Origin: Hyphomicrobiales bacterium
GTDB lineage: Bacteria > Pseudomonadota > Alphaproteobacteria > Rhizobiales > JACESI01
Assembly (NCBI GenBank): GCA_013911885.1
Contig: JACESI010000001.1
Location: 124,001 to 188,000 of the forward strand
Reading direction: 5' to 3'
DNA length: 64,000 nt
Shown piece after piece: positions 8,823 to 18,602 of this stretch. The notes beneath the pieces are model-generated. The model saw only the letters and a program-made list of their open reading frames with translations, was not told the DNA's origin and made no database searches. How positions within the stretch are numbered: position 1 is the first letter of the stretch; every line of letters starts with the position of its first letter. The translations under genes were made by a program, and so were the position numbers.

Positions 8823-9089
8823 ATGAGCAGGTTTTACGGATTGGATTCCACAACAGCGGTGACCAAGGAAGACCTCCGCCATATCGGAGAAGAAGCAATC
8901 GCCTATATTCGCGAACTCAGTGCTTCGGATTTCGAAACGCTCTATCCGGGCATTCTGGTCGGCGATGCGCCTTACACCCTCTATGCGCTTCTCGGCGCGG
9001 ACGGTGAGCCTCTGATGATTTCCGATGATCGCTCCATCGCCGAAGCGAATGCGAGCGAGCATGATCTTGAAATGGTAAGCCTGCATTAG
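8823..9089 (+). CDS. DUF1150 family protein
   Basis: 88-residue acidic protein matching DUF1150. It has the LRHIGEEAIAYIRELSA helix, then LVGDAPYTLYALLGADGEPLMISDDRSIAEANA. It is found almost only in alphaproteobacteria, usually next to an Hsp20 gene as here, so a stress-related role is an inference. ATG 8823 has AGGAG 8 bases upstream. Its stop codon is contained in the start of a short intergenic repeat beginning at 9088. Confidence 0.9.
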   Translation: MSRFYGLDSTTAVTKEDLRHIGEEAIAYIRELSASDFETLYPGILVGDAPYTLYALLGADGEPLMISDDRSIAEANASEHDLEMVSLH

Positions 9090-9125
9090 AGCAATTCAAG
9101 CCGAAAGCGGGCCGGTTTCGCGTCC
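9088..9125 (+). repeat. intergenic repeat, copy 1 (family B)
   Basis: This 38 bp segment starts GAGCAATTCAAGCCGAAAGC and matches the reverse complement of 56963-57003 at about 34 of 40 positions. The common features are GAGCAATTCAA, CCGAAAGC, CCGG and TTCG. It overlaps the stop codon of the DUF1150 gene. It resembles the palindromic intergenic elements common in Rhizobiales genomes. Confidence 0.65.
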
Positions 9126-9190
9126 GCAACGGCGTCACGCACAAGCCACACGATCGGGCTTTTTGGCGGTTCTGATTTGACCGCCCATAT

Positions 9191-9655
9191 CTAGGCCGCG
9201 ACCTGATCGGGTGGTGACACCAGCAGTGAATAAAGCGCTTCGCGGTCTGGCGTGGCGCGAATCTTCTTGATGATGCTGCCGTTGCGCAGAACCCGCGCAA
9301 TTCTGGCGAGTGCTTTGAGGTGGTCGGCGCCCGCGCCTTCAGGGGCGAGAAGCAGGAAGATGAGATCGACCGGCTGGTCGTCCAGCGCTTCAAAATCGAT
9401 CGGCCGCTCCAGTCTCGCGAAAACCCCAACGATCTGGCGCAAACTTGTCAGTTTTCCATGAGGAATGGCAACGCCCGAGCCTACCCCCGTTGACCCGAGC
9501 CGCTCGCGCTGCAGAAGCGTCTCAAAAATTTCGCGCTCATCAATATGCGTGATGGCCGCGGCTTTTTCTGAAAGTGCCTGGAGTGCTTGCTTCTTGCTCG
9601 TTACCTTCAACGAAGCGAGGACCGAATCAACGGTCAGAATATCTGTCAGCTCCAT
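9191..9655 (-). CDS. ptsN: nitrogen-PTS regulatory protein EIIA-Ntr
   Basis: 154-residue PTS IIA protein of the Ntr branch, which takes phosphate from NPr and regulates by protein contact rather than sugar transport. The phosphorylated residue is His66 in GVAIPHGK, preceded by STGVGSG. The N-terminal MELTDILTVDSVLASL is typical. ATG 9655 is preferred over the upstream in-frame start at 9700. It lies downstream of hpf and rpoN on the same strand, the usual arrangement in proteobacteria. Confidence 0.96.
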   Translation of the reverse strand: MELTDILTVDSVLASLKVTSKKQALQALSEKAAAITHIDEREIFETLLQRERLGSTGVGSGVAIPHGKLTSLRQIVGVFARLERPIDFEALDDQPVDLIFLLLAPEGAGADHLKALARIARVLRNGSIIKKIRATPDREALYSLLVSPPDQVAA

Positions 9656-9718
9656 ACTGATTGCCCTGAATGGAAACCGGCCCCACCTCAGTCGCCTCAC
9701 GCGACTGCACAGCTCCGG

Positions 9719-10285
9719 TTAGGATTGTGACGGATCGATCCAACCAATATTTCCGTCCTGCCTTTTATGCAGAACATTGATCTCGCCACTGTCTGGATTT
9801 CGGAACACATACACATCTTGGTTTGCCAAGTCCATGGCCATCACTGCTGTACTCACCGTCATTGTCCGGATGACTGCGGCATTTTCAGCAATAATTATTG
9901 GAGCACCCTCTTCATCGGTTACATCGTCGTCTTCGCCTGGTCCCGCCAGAATATAGGACAACACTTCGTGACTGCGCGAATTACCGGCTGCACGATGGTC
10001 CTTGAGTTTGCGCTTGTAGCGGCGCAAGCGCTTCTCGATCCGTTCCGCTGCCTTGTCGAAAGACGGGTGCGCGTCCTGCGCGACGCCGTTTGCCTGAAGG
10101 TCTATTCCGGTATCGAGATGAACCATGCAATCGGTCTTGAAGGCGGAGGCCTCCCTTTCAATGATGACATGGGCGGTGTAGCCACCGTCGAAATATTTGG
10201 CGACCGCAGCATCGATCTGATCTGTGATGTGACTGCGAAGGGCTTCGCCCACATCAAGGTTTTTGCCCGATACACGAATGCTCAT
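9719..10285 (-). CDS. hpf: long-form ribosome hibernation promoting factor
   Basis: 188-residue protein. The N-terminal S30AE domain (VSGKNLDVGEALRSHI ... HVIIEREASAFKTDCMVHL) binds the small ribosomal subunit. The C-terminal domain from about residue 130 (VIRTMTVSTAVMAMDLANQDVYVFRN) is the dimerising part of long HPF, which makes 100S ribosomes in stationary phase. ATG 10285 has GGGAGG just upstream. It sits between rpoN and ptsN, as is usual. Confidence 0.95.
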   Translation of the reverse strand: MSIRVSGKNLDVGEALRSHITDQIDAAVAKYFDGGYTAHVIIEREASAFKTDCMVHLDTGIDLQANGVAQDAHPSFDKAAERIEKRLRRYKRKLKDHRAAGNSRSHEVLSYILAGPGEDDDVTDEEGAPIIIAENAAVIRTMTVSTAVMAMDLANQDVYVFRNPDSGEINVLHKRQDGNIGWIDPSQS

Positions 10286-10499
10286 TTTGCCTCCCAACGT
10301 CGTGTTAAGTGCCAGGACCGTAGCGCGTCACCATCGTATCGACGACAAGGACGGCCTTTGGATTATGACAACAGTGTAACGGGTTAAACAGGGCGCGTCA
10401 GCAATTTTGGTGCGTTTTGCATTAATCCGGAAGAATGAAGTTAAGTAATTGATTGTATTTAAAAATCTGTTATACCGGCCCGGCCGCGGCGGTCATGGA

Positions 10500-12062
10500 T
10501 CAGCGATTGTTGTTGACGGCGGATTTCTCACGACGACGCTGGACCGATGACGCAATGCGAAGGGATTCGCGGTATTTTGCAACCGTCCGCCGCGCAATGT
10601 CGATCCCCTCGCCATTGAGAAGAGTGACAAGGGCATCGTCAGAGAGAATTTTATTCGGATTTTCCGCATCAATCAGCGTGCGGATGCGGTGGCGAACCGC
10701 TTCCGCCGAATGGGCGTCCCCTCCTTCCGAGGAGGCAATCGATGCGGTGAAGAAATATTTGAGTTCAAAAATACCGCGCGGCGTCACGATATATTTGTTC
10801 GACGTCACCCGGCTCACCGTCGATTCGTGCATCTCGATGGCGTCTGCGACGGTCTTCAGGTTGAGCGGACGCAGATAGGCAATGCCCTTTGTCAGAAAGG
10901 CATCCTGCTGGCGCACGATTTCCGCTGCAACCTTGAGAATGGTCTTCGCCCGTTGGTCGAGGCTTTTGGTGAGCCAGTTTGCGGTCTGGAGACAGTCCGT
11001 CAGATAGGTTTTTTCGAACTCGTTGCTGGCCGTCCGCGCGACGGTCGCATAATAGCTGTGATCGACAATGACGCGCGGCAAGGTTTCGGGGTTGAGTTCG
11101 ATGGCCCAGCTTCCGTCCGGGCTTGCCCGCACAATGACATCGGGGATCAGCGTCTCGGAAAGCGTATTGTCGAACGCTTCGCCCGGTTTCGGATCGAGCA
11201 TCCTGATTTCGCTGATCATCTCCATGAGGTCATCGTGATCGACACCGCAGACGGCGCGCAGGCCCGCAAAATCGCGCCTTGCAAGCAGGTCAAGATTGTC
11301 GAGAAGGGCTGCGATCGCCGGATCGTGGCGGTTCTTTTCCTTGAGCTGAAGCGCCAGGCATTCACTCAGGTTTCGCGCGCATATGCCCGGCGGATCAAAG
11401 GTCTGAAGGATGGAAAGCGTATCCTCGACAAGATCGAGCGGCGCGCCAAGGCTTTCGGCAAATTCCTGAAGGTCGACGCGCAGATATCCGGCGGCATCGA
11501 CACTGTCGACAAGCGTACGCGCGATCAGGAGGCGCGCGGGATCGGTCATGGCAAGCCCGACCTGTTTCATGAGATGATCCGTGAGACTCACCTTCTCGCT
11601 CACGAAGGCTTCGAGATCATAGTCTTCCGAGGAAGACGAATGCGCGGCTGAGCGCAGGCTCTGAGTATCGCGGCCGGTGATCTGCGTCACTTCAACGCCC
11701 GCGCTTCCGGCATCATCCGGAAAGACGTTTTCGGCATCGGTGTCGAAGGTTTCGGCGATTTTCTGTGGATTGGCCCCGAGCGAGTGGTCAAGCCAGTCTG
11801 CCTCCGGCGTTGCCGCGTTCACCCCCTCGATGGCTTCGGACGCCCCTGTCTCACTGGCGAGTTCAAACTCATCCGCCCGCTGCAGCAATGGATTTTTTTC
11901 GAGTTCCGCATCGACATAAAGCGCAAGGTCAACATGCGATAATTGCAGCAGTTTGATCGCCTGCATCAACTGCGGCGTCATGACGAGCGACTGGGATTGA
12001 CGAAGTTCTAGTCGTGGCGTGAGGGCCATGCTGATAGGTCGTCCAAAGGTTGTTGCCATCAT
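10500..12062 (-). CDS. rpoN: RNA polymerase sigma-54 factor
   Basis: 520-residue sigma-54 that directs RNA polymerase to -24/-12 promoters and needs AAA+ activators. Region I is glutamine- and leucine-rich (LELRQSQSLVMTPQLMQAIKLLQLS). An acidic region II follows, then the core-binding and HTH regions. The C-terminal RpoN box ARRTVAKYRE is intact. Start candidates are ATG 12062, 12059 and 12029 (MALTPRLELRQ); the last fits the most conserved N-terminus. lptB is upstream on the same strand; hpf and ptsN are downstream. Confidence 0.97.
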   Translation of the reverse strand: MMATTFGRPISMALTPRLELRQSQSLVMTPQLMQAIKLLQLSHVDLALYVDAELEKNPLLQRADEFELASETGASEAIEGVNAATPEADWLDHSLGANPQKIAETFDTDAENVFPDDAGSAGVEVTQITGRDTQSLRSAAHSSSSEDYDLEAFVSEKVSLTDHLMKQVGLAMTDPARLLIARTLVDSVDAAGYLRVDLQEFAESLGAPLDLVEDTLSILQTFDPPGICARNLSECLALQLKEKNRHDPAIAALLDNLDLLARRDFAGLRAVCGVDHDDLMEMISEIRMLDPKPGEAFDNTLSETLIPDVIVRASPDGSWAIELNPETLPRVIVDHSYYATVARTASNEFEKTYLTDCLQTANWLTKSLDQRAKTILKVAAEIVRQQDAFLTKGIAYLRPLNLKTVADAIEMHESTVSRVTSNKYIVTPRGIFELKYFFTASIASSEGGDAHSAEAVRHRIRTLIDAENPNKILSDDALVTLLNGEGIDIARRTVAKYRESLRIASSVQRRREKSAVNNNR

Positions 12063-12248
12063 GATCAGACGGGCGCAAAAACTGGCCCGAGATTTGCTTA
12101 TCTTAAAGCATAAATCCCTTCAAAGTGTAAATGATTTAGGCAGAAACGAGGCGTGGACATTTTATCCCACCGGTGCTTCACGTGTCGCATAATTCGGGCC
12201 TCAGGTATCCATGCCTGCCAGGTCACGGGGGCCGCCAGCCAGAAACGG

Positions 12249-13043
12249 CTAGAGTGTGAACTGATCGCCGAGATAAAGGCGACGAACATCCGGATTCGCA
12301 ATGATGGTCTGTGGCGTGCCCTGCGTCAGCACGCGCCCGGAATGGATGATATAAGCGCGGTCGATGACGCCCAAGGTTTCGCGCACATTATGGTCGGTGA
12401 TCAGAACGCCGATCCCGCGTCTGGTCAGATGGCGCACCAGTATCTGGATATCGCCGACGGCAATCGGATCGATCCCGGCGAAGGGTTCGTCGAGAAGCAC
12501 GAAATTCGGACGCGTTGCCAATGTCCGCGCAATCTCGCAGCGCCGCCGCTCACCGCCGGAAAGAGCAATCGATGGCGATTTTCTGAGGTGTTCGATACCG
12601 AATTCTGTGAGAAGACTGTCGAGGTCTTCCTCCCGGCGCTTTCTGTCAGGCTCAACGACTTCAAGCACGGCGCGAATGTTGTTCTCCACGCTCAGCCCGC
12701 GAAAGATCGAGGCCTCCTGCGGCAGATAGCCGATGCCGAGGCGGGCGCGGCGATACATCGGCAAGGGCGAAATATCGTGGCGGTCGAGATAGATCTTGCC
12801 TTCGTCGGCGCGCACAAGGCCGGTGATCATGTAAAATGTGGTGGTCTTTCCCGCACCGTTCGGCCCAAGCAGCCCGACAGCCTCGCCTCGACCAATCGCA
12901 AGGCTCGCGCCATCGACCACAGTCCGCCCGTTATAGGTCTTTCTGAGATCCTTGGCGATCAACCAACCGCGCCCGGAATTATCCCGCAGGGATTCCGGGG
13001 CAAGGGCAGGGTCTATCTGGTTCGGGGGCATGTGCCTGTTCAT
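12249..13043 (-). CDS. lptB: LPS export ABC transporter ATP-binding protein
   Basis: 264-residue ATPase of the LptB2FGC complex, which drives lipopolysaccharide from the inner membrane to the outer membrane. Walker A is GPNGAGKTT at residues 60-68. The signature is ALSGGERRR, Walker B is FVLLDEPFAGIDP, and the switch histidine is in LITDHNVRET. It has an extra N-terminal stretch of about 20 residues compared with E. coli LptB. It is flanked by lptA upstream and rpoN downstream, the standard order. Confidence 0.97.
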   Translation of the reverse strand: MNRHMPPNQIDPALAPESLRDNSGRGWLIAKDLRKTYNGRTVVDGASLAIGRGEAVGLLGPNGAGKTTTFYMITGLVRADEGKIYLDRHDISPLPMYRRARLGIGYLPQEASIFRGLSVENNIRAVLEVVEPDRKRREEDLDSLLTEFGIEHLRKSPSIALSGGERRRCEIARTLATRPNFVLLDEPFAGIDPIAVGDIQILVRHLTRRGIGVLITDHNVRETLGVIDRAYIIHSGRVLTQGTPQTIIANPDVRRLYLGDQFTL

Positions 13044-13124
13044 CGGACCCTATGTAGCGATTTTGGCCCAATTTGTCAGAATTTTATTGAAAAGCTGTCA
13101 ACGGCTTGCGCGACAAAGCTCAAC

Positions 13125-13733
13125 TCACGAGCATTTCTTGCCATTGGCGCCCGCATTGCCGCCGCTGCCGGGTTTCCCACCGGGAGATTGTTTTTGCGAG
13201 AACAGCGCCTGAACGCGACCGCTGCCGGAAAGCTGAGCCTGGCCGGTATTGAGATTAACCGTGAGTTTCTTGCCGCGGACGATGCTGTCGCATTGCGTAA
13301 GAATGACATTACCGGTCAGGACCACTTCCTGCGATTTCATGTTGAAGACCGCGCTGTCGCCGGTGGCCTGGTTGTTGCCGGAGGTGACGAGAACCTTACC
13401 GGTCGCCTCGATGCGGCGAATGCCCTGATTGCTGCCCGCGCCGCCTGGCGTGACTGATCCGTCATAATAGACGTTGAGTTTTGCAGCTTTCATCGTGGTC
13501 TCGCCCTGCTGCACATCGACATTTCCCTTGAACACGGCAAGCTTTTCCGCATCGCGCACTTCCAGACTGTCGGCTTCGATCTGGATCGGGGTGTTGTTGT
13601 TGGTTCTGAAGCCGGAAAAAGCGTCGCCGTTCGCCTGTGCGAAAGCCGTCGCAGCCGTCGATGCGGCAAGCGCAATGGCGAGGAAACCGATCCGGGCTAG
13701 TCTGATTTTTCCGATTTTTAGAGCCGTCCGCAT
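13125..13733 (-). CDS. lptA: LPS periplasmic bridge protein LptA
   Basis: 202-residue periplasmic protein with a signal peptide ending near ATAFAQA (about residue 33) and one OstA/LptA beta-jellyroll domain. The domain starts IQIEADSLEVRDAEKLAVFKG, and VDVQQGETTMKA and VVLTGNVILTQ follow. It forms the bridge that carries LPS across the periplasm. A Gly/Ser-rich tail ends the protein. It lies between lptC and lptB. Confidence 0.93.
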   Translation of the reverse strand: MRTALKIGKIRLARIGFLAIALAASTAATAFAQANGDAFSGFRTNNNTPIQIEADSLEVRDAEKLAVFKGNVDVQQGETTMKAAKLNVYYDGSVTPGGAGSNQGIRRIEATGKVLVTSGNNQATGDSAVFNMKSQEVVLTGNVILTQCDSIVRGKKLTVNLNTGQAQLSGSGRVQALFSQKQSPGGKPGSGGNAGANGKKCS

Positions 13734-13828
13734 GTCTTGCGTCTCTCTCCTTAATGATTAATGAGGCCCGTCACGGACCTGAATGGGTTGATCTGTCCGC
13801 TTCGCCGTCTTTGGGCCAATTGCGCGTG

Positions 13829-14557
13829 TCAGGGGCGACGGATCTTGCCTGGTTGCACGGTCATTCGAACGCGGTCTTCAAACAGGATATATTTGCCGTT
13901 GTCGCGCACCGTCAGACGATTTGCCCTTATATCGCCGATATCGGCGGTGATGTGAACCGGGCTCGAGCTTTTCAATGTCCCGCTTTTCACATCAATAGTC
14001 GCCTCTTCGAGTTTGGCGGTATATCCGGCGCTCATATGCACACGCACGCCGGCACCCAGACGCAAATTCTCACCTTCGACGTTGAACCGGCCTTCATTCG
14101 CGTCGACCGAGACAATATTTCCATCATTTAAGGTAAGCGTTGCAGCGATCTTTTCAAGATTGACCTTCTTCGGGTCGGTCAGGTCCTGAAACGCCCGGTC
14201 GGCCACGATTTCATAGGCTGAATCGCTCGCGGTATAGCCGCTCAGGGACGGGCGGTCCATGACCACCTGGCCGTTGGTCAGGTCAATCGACGCCTTGCCG
14301 AGCGGGGTCGAAACAAACTGTGCGGCAAAGGCGAGCCCGACAAAAAGTGCGATCAGGCTGAGGCCGATCAGGGGAAGGCTGATCTTCAAAAATTGGATGC
14401 GGCGCGAATAGTGCCGCGCTGCATGGAATTTGCGCGCCTCGCGCTGGGCCATGCGGGCAGCCTCATCGCGCGTCGCCCCGACAAAGGACCCTGCATCCGC
14501 CGACTGACCGGTCAGCCCCTGACCGAGACGGGCCATATTCGCATCATGCGCATTCAT
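13829..14557 (-). CDS. lptC: LPS export protein LptC
   Basis: 242-residue bitopic inner-membrane protein. It has a basic cytoplasmic N-terminus, one transmembrane helix at about residues 57-80 (LKISLPLIGLSLIALFVGLA), and a periplasmic beta-jellyroll with a VSVDANEGRFNVEGENLRL motif. It links LptB2FG to LptA. Identification rests on layout and position upstream of lptA-lptB, since LptC sequences diverge strongly. Confidence 0.88.
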   Translation of the reverse strand: MNAHDANMARLGQGLTGQSADAGSFVGATRDEAARMAQREARKFHAARHYSRRIQFLKISLPLIGLSLIALFVGLAFAAQFVSTPLGKASIDLTNGQVVMDRPSLSGYTASDSAYEIVADRAFQDLTDPKKVNLEKIAATLTLNDGNIVSVDANEGRFNVEGENLRLGAGVRVHMSAGYTAKLEEATIDVKSGTLKSSSPVHITADIGDIRANRLTVRDNGKYILFEDRVRMTVQPGKIRRP

Positions 14558-14760
14558 GATTTTGATCGTAAGTCCAACTGACCAGGTGAGCGTTTGTTAA
14601 CGGATATCATAATAACACGAGGATAAAGTAAATGTTATCGCCTGCTTTAAAGCCGCTTGTGCCTCATTTTCACAAGACATGCAAAACTTTGCCGTAAAAT
14701 ACGGTATGAATTGGGCTGCCCGACCGATTTACGGTCGTATCCGGTTTCGGCGGGACGCGA

Positions 14761-15375
14761 TCAGCTGTGGGCGAAAATATCAGTTTCCGGCCATCCGGCA
14801 AGATCGAGCTCTGCCCGCATCGGCAGGAAATCGAAACAGGCTTTTGCCATATCATGGCGGCCTTCCCGGATGAGGCGGGCGGCGAGAATGTCGCGCATCG
14901 CGTGCAGATGGAGCACGTCCGATGCGGCATAGGCAATCTGCGCTTCGCTCAAAATATCCGCGCCCCAGTCGGAGCTCTGCTGCTGTTTCGAAATGTCGAT
15001 ATCGAGAAGTTCGCGGGTAAGGTCCTTGAGGCCGTGCCGGTCGGTATAGGTGCGGGTGAGCTTAGAGGCGATTTTGGTGCAGAATACCGGCGTGGTCGCA
15101 ACGCCGAATGCCTGAAGCAGCAGCGCCACATCAAACCGCGCGAAATGGAAAATCTTGGTGCGGGCCGGATCCGTGAGGAGCGCGCAGATATTGGGCGCGG
15201 ATGTCTGCCCCGCCGCGATCTGCACGACATCGGCGGTGCCGTCGCCGGACGACAATTGCACAACGCAGAGGCGGTCGCGGTGCGCAATGAGGCCCATCGC
15301 CTCGGTATCAATCGCGACATCGCCCGGATAGTTTGACAGATCCGGCAAGTCGCCTTTATGAAAACGCACGGTCAT
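14761..15375 (-). CDS. rnd: short ribonuclease D-type 3'-5' exonuclease
   Basis: 204-residue DnaQ-like exonuclease. ExoI is VAIDTEAMGL, ExoII is FHFARFDVALL, and ExoIII is YAASDVLHLHAMRDIL, giving the acidic DEDDy set. It lacks the C-terminal HRDC domains of E. coli RNase D, so it is the short form common in alphaproteobacteria, likely acting on tRNA or small RNA 3' ends. ATG 15375 has AGGA 7 bases upstream and is preferred over ATG 15405. Confidence 0.88.
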   Translation of the reverse strand: MTVRFHKGDLPDLSNYPGDVAIDTEAMGLIAHRDRLCVVQLSSGDGTADVVQIAAGQTSAPNICALLTDPARTKIFHFARFDVALLLQAFGVATTPVFCTKIASKLTRTYTDRHGLKDLTRELLDIDISKQQQSSDWGADILSEAQIAYAASDVLHLHAMRDILAARLIREGRHDMAKACFDFLPMRAELDLAGWPETDIFAHS

Positions 15376-15495
15376 CGGCTCATCCTTCATATATGCATGA
15401 GACATGCTCTAGCGGCTTTCCGTTGCCAAATCCATATAAACCAGCCCGGAAAACGGGGAGAAATCAAGCAAGCCGGGGTCCGTTTCTGCCCGATG

Positions 15496-15888
15496 TCAGT
15501 CGTGATTGCCGGCAAGCTCGTCAATGATCGGGCAATCTGGCCGGTCATCGCCGTGGCAGGTTTCCGCGAGCCTTGAAAGGGTGGTGCGAAGCGATCGGAG
15601 TTCGCCGATTTTCTCGTCGATCCGCGCGACGTTTTCGAGAGCGAGCGCCTTGACATCCGCGCTTGCCCGCTTGTTGTCCGCATAAAGCGAGAGAAGGATC
15701 CGGCATTCATCAAGGCTGAACCCGAGACTGCGGGCGCGCTTCAGAAATGTCAGCCGGTGCACATCGCGTTCGCCATAATCGCGGTAGCCATTGTCTGCGC
15801 GCGCGGGATGGATGAGGCCGATATCCTCATAATAGCGGATCGTTTTCGCCGGCAGGTTCGCGCGCCGGGCGGCATCGCCGATATTCAT
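15496..15888 (-). CDS. cueR: copper-responsive MerR-family regulator CueR
   Basis: 130-residue regulator. The N-terminal MerR winged HTH ([26 protein letters not shown]) is followed by a dimerisation helix and a Cu(I)-binding loop with Cys111 and Cys119 (CHGDDRPDC), the two-cysteine pattern of CueR. It activates copper export genes by untwisting promoters with a 19 bp spacer. Its ATG overlaps the copA stop (ATGA), so it is the distal gene of a copA-cueR operon and is probably self-activated from the promoter at 18332-18362. Confidence 0.94.
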   Translation of the reverse strand: MNIGDAARRANLPAKTIRYYEDIGLIHPARADNGYRDYGERDVHRLTFLKRARSLGFSLDECRILLSLYADNKRASADVKALALENVARIDEKIGELRSLRTTLSRLAETCHGDDRPDCPIIDELAGNHD

Positions 15889-18272
15889 AATTTTACCCCG
15901 CGAAGCCGCAGCGCATTGCTGATCACCGACACCGAGGAAAGGCTCATTGCCGCTGCCGCGATCATCGGCGAAAGGAGGATACCGAATACCGGAAATAGCA
16001 CACCCGCTGCGATCGGAATGCCAAGCGCATTATAGCCGAAAGCGAAGACAAGGTTCTGCCTGATATTGCGCATCGTCGCTTTGGAAAGTCGGCGGGCTTT
16101 CAAAATGCCGTTGAGGTCACCTTTCAGAAGCGTAATGCCCGCGCTTTCCATGGCAATATCGGCGCCGGTGCCCATCGCGATACCGACATCGGCGCTTGCA
16201 AGGGCGGGCGCGTCGTTGATGCCGTCACCGGCCATGGCAACACGATGCCCTTTGCGACGCAAGGCCTCGACGAGACGCTTCTTGTCTTCCGGCAGCATCC
16301 CGGCATTGACCGCGTCAATCCCGAGCGCGCGTGCGACAGCATGGGCCGTGCGCTCATTGTCGCCGGTCGCCATGATGATCGTCAGACCAGCCTGCTTCAG
16401 ACTTTTGATGGCGTCGGCCGCTGTTGCCTTGATCGGATCGCTGACAGCGACGAGGCCGGCTGCCCTGCCGCCGATGGCGACAAGGATCGCGGTCTTGCCA
16501 AGCGCATTGAGACGGTCGACCTCCGCGGTGAGAGCGGTGATATCGATGCCAAGATCCTGCATAAGCGCGCCGTTTCCAAGGGCGACCATGGTGCTGTCGA
16601 CCCTGCCGCCGACCCCCTTGCCGGTTAGCGCCTCAAAATCGGTGACTGAGCCGGTTGAAAGCCCGCGTGCCGCTGCTCCCGCGACAATCGCCGCCGCAAT
16701 CGGATGTTCCGATCCGCGTTCGAGCGAAGCCGCCATCCGCAGAACATCGGCCTCATCAAAGCCTTCCGCCGCCACAATGACGGACAGTTCCGGCCGACCC
16801 TCGCTCAAGGTGCCCGTCTTGTCCACAATCAGCATGTCGGCCTTGGCGAAGCGCTCAAGCGCCTCCGCATTGCGCACGAGGACACCGGCCTGCGCGCCGC
16901 GCCCGGTCGCGGTCATGATCGACATTGGTGTTGCGAGCCCAAGAGCGCAGGGGCAGGCAATGATCAGCACGGAGACCGCGGCAACCACCGCATAGACGAC
17001 CGAGGGCTGCGGCCCGACGAGCAACCATATGACAAAAGCAAGCGCGGCGATGACAATCACGGCAGGCACGAAATACGACGCGACGCTGTCGGCAAGACCC
17101 TGAATCGGCGCCCGCGAGCGCTGTGCCTCCGACACCATGGCGACAATGCGCGCAAGCATGGTATCGCCGCCAACCTTCTCCGCCTCGATAATCAGCGTCC
17201 CATTCTTGTTGATCGTGCCGGCGGTGACGCGGTCAGCCTTCGCCTTGTCCACCGGCAGTGGCTCGCCGGTGAGCATGCTTTCGTCGACCGCGGAGCGACC
17301 TTCGAGAATGACGGCATCGACGGGGATGCTCTCACCAGGGCGCACGCGCACTTTGTCGCCTTCCAGAATATTGTCGAGCGGCGCGTCATATTCGTCGCCC
17401 TGCGGGGTGATCCGCCGGGCGGTCTTCGGCGCGAGACTGAGCAGGGCGCGGATCGCATCGCCGGTTTTCTCACGCGCCTTCAGCTCCAGCACCTGACCGA
17501 CAAAAACAAGGGCGACAATCACGACCGCCGCCTCGAAATAAACCGGCACATGACCGCTGACACCGCGAAACGTCAGCGGGAAAAGGCCGGGCAGGAAAGT
17601 GGCGATGATGCTGTAAAGATAGGCCGATGCGACGCCGATCATGATCAGTGTCCACATGTTGAAATGACGCGTCCTGAGCGAGGTCCAGCCACGCTGGAAA
17701 AACGGCAGCGCGGCCCAGAGAACGACCGGAGTTGCAAGCGCGAACTCGGCGAGAAGAGCGGCGCGCTCGCCAAGCCAGCCACGAAACGGCAGACCGGCCA
17801 TCTCGCCCATGGTGAGAAGAAGCAGCGGAATGGCTGCCCCGGCGCTCACCCAGAGCCTGCGGGTAAAATCGATCAGTTCCGGGTTGGGGCCCTGCGCGCT
17901 GCCACCCATTGGCTCCAGCGCCATGCCGCAAATCGGGCAGGAACCCGGCGTGTCGGTGATGATTTCCGGGTCCATCGGGCAGGTATAGCGCGTATCCGGC
18001 GCGGCCCTTGTCTTCTGCCTGCGGTTGTTGCCCGAGAGATAGAAAAAAGGATCCGTCTTGAACCGGTCGTGGCATTTCGACGAGCAGAAATGATATGTCT
18101 CGCCCTTGTAGCTGAACTGCGGCTTGCCTTTGCCAAGGCTGACCTTCATGCCGCAGACCGGATCGGTCGCGTTTTCCCCGGCCATGACTTCCCCGCCCGC
18201 ACCGGTTTCATGTCGGGCCGAACCGCAGCAATCCATTTCGGCGTCGTGAGAATGGCTGTGAACGTGTTTCAT
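15885..18272 (-). CDS. copA: Cu(I)-exporting P1B-type ATPase with YHS and heavy-metal-binding N-domains
   Basis: 795-residue inner-membrane copper pump. The N-terminus is His/Cys-rich (KHVHSHSHD). A YHS domain follows at about 37-79 (DPVCGM ... YHFCSSKC), then a heavy-metal-binding domain at 96-121 (YTCPMDPEI ... CPICGMAL), instead of the usual HMA domains. The core has TGEP (335-338), the transport motif CPC (440-442), the phosphorylated Asp in DKTGT (484-488) and [13 protein letters not shown] 18272 has GAGGA about 7 bases upstream. Promoter and cueR context make copper the likely ion. Confidence 0.94.
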   Translation of the reverse strand: MKHVHSHSHDAEMDCCGSARHETGAGGEVMAGENATDPVCGMKVSLGKGKPQFSYKGETYHFCSSKCHDRFKTDPFFYLSGNNRRQKTRAAPDTRYTCPMDPEIITDTPGSCPICGMALEPMGGSAQGPNPELIDFTRRLWVSAGAAIPLLLLTMGEMAGLPFRGWLGERAALLAEFALATPVVLWAALPFFQRGWTSLRTRHFNMWTLIMIGVASAYLYSIIATFLPGLFPLTFRGVSGHVPVYFEAAVVIVALVFVGQVLELKAREKTGDAIRALLSLAPKTARRITPQGDEYDAPLDNILEGDKVRVRPGESIPVDAVILEGRSAVDESMLTGEPLPVDKAKADRVTAGTINKNGTLIIEAEKVGGDTMLARIVAMVSEAQRSRAPIQGLADSVASYFVPAVIVIAALAFVIWLLVGPQPSVVYAVVAAVSVLIIACPCALGLATPMSIMTATGRGAQAGVLVRNAEALERFAKADMLIVDKTGTLSEGRPELSVIVAAEGFDEADVLRMAASLERGSEHPIAAAIVAGAAARGLSTGSVTDFEALTGKGVGGRVDSTMVALGNGALMQDLGIDITALTAEVDRLNALGKTAILVAIGGRAAGLVAVSDPIKATAADAIKSLKQAGLTIIMATGDNERTAHAVARALGIDAVNAGMLPEDKKRLVEALRRKGHRVAMAGDGINDAPALASADVGIAMGTGADIAMESAGITLLKGDLNGILKARRLSKATMRNIRQNLVFAFGYNALGIPIAAGVLFPVFGILLSPMIAAAAMSLSSVSVISNALRLRGVKL

Positions 18273-18331
18273 GCTTGTCCTCGAAAAACATCTTTGTGGC
18301 CCGGCCATCCGATGACAAGCCTTTCCGCCTT

Positions 18332-18362
18332 CATATGGAGCTTCCAGCAACGGGAAGGTCAA
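18332..18362 (-). promoter_or_regulatory. CueR-type promoter and operator of copA-cueR
   Basis: On the minus strand the -35 element TTGACC (18362-18357) and the -10 CATATG (18337-18332) are separated by exactly 19 bp. Centred in that spacer is the dyad ACCTTCC-N7-GGAAGCT (18359-18339), one base off the ACCTTCC/GGAAGGT symmetry known for CueR sites. The overlong 19 bp spacer is the hallmark of MerR-family promoters. It lies 60 bp upstream of the copA start. Confidence 0.9.
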
Positions 18363-18540
18363 GGTCTGTCTTATGCTGTTTGATAAAGGGCGACACAAAG
18401 CGCACTGGCCTTTTCGCGACGGGCCAAAATCTTGCGACGCAGAGACGATGCCGACCTTGAAATCAGGCGGTCGTGCATGCATGATCCCTTTGAGAAAACT
18501 CTGAATTGCCGTTTGCGGTCGGCTAACCGAAAGCCGCAAC

Positions 18541-18592
18541 AGGCCAGCGACAAAGGCCAGCGACAAAGGCCAGCGACAAAGGCCAGCGACAA
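18541..18592 (+). repeat. four perfect 13-bp tandem repeats
   Basis: AGGCCAGCGACAA is repeated four times head to tail without a mismatch. The array ends 10 bp before the ATG of the cupredoxin gene; the AAAGGA sequence just after it may be the ribosome site. The unit length is not a multiple of three and the array is non-coding. Confidence 0.95.
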
Positions 18593-18602
18593 AGGATAGT
18601 CA

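Noticed and set aside
9689..9707. Stem-loop CAGTCGC/GCGACTG between hpf and ptsN as a terminator
   Set aside because: A 7 bp stem without a T-run on either side; it may be a processing site but there is no evidence.
12153..13457. 434-codon open frame on the plus strand over lptB and lptA
   Set aside because: It is antisense to two well-identified lpt genes and shows no family features.
16704..18383. 559-codon open frame on the plus strand over copA
   Set aside because: It is antisense to the ATPase; the highly charged, low-complexity product is typical of a shadow frame.
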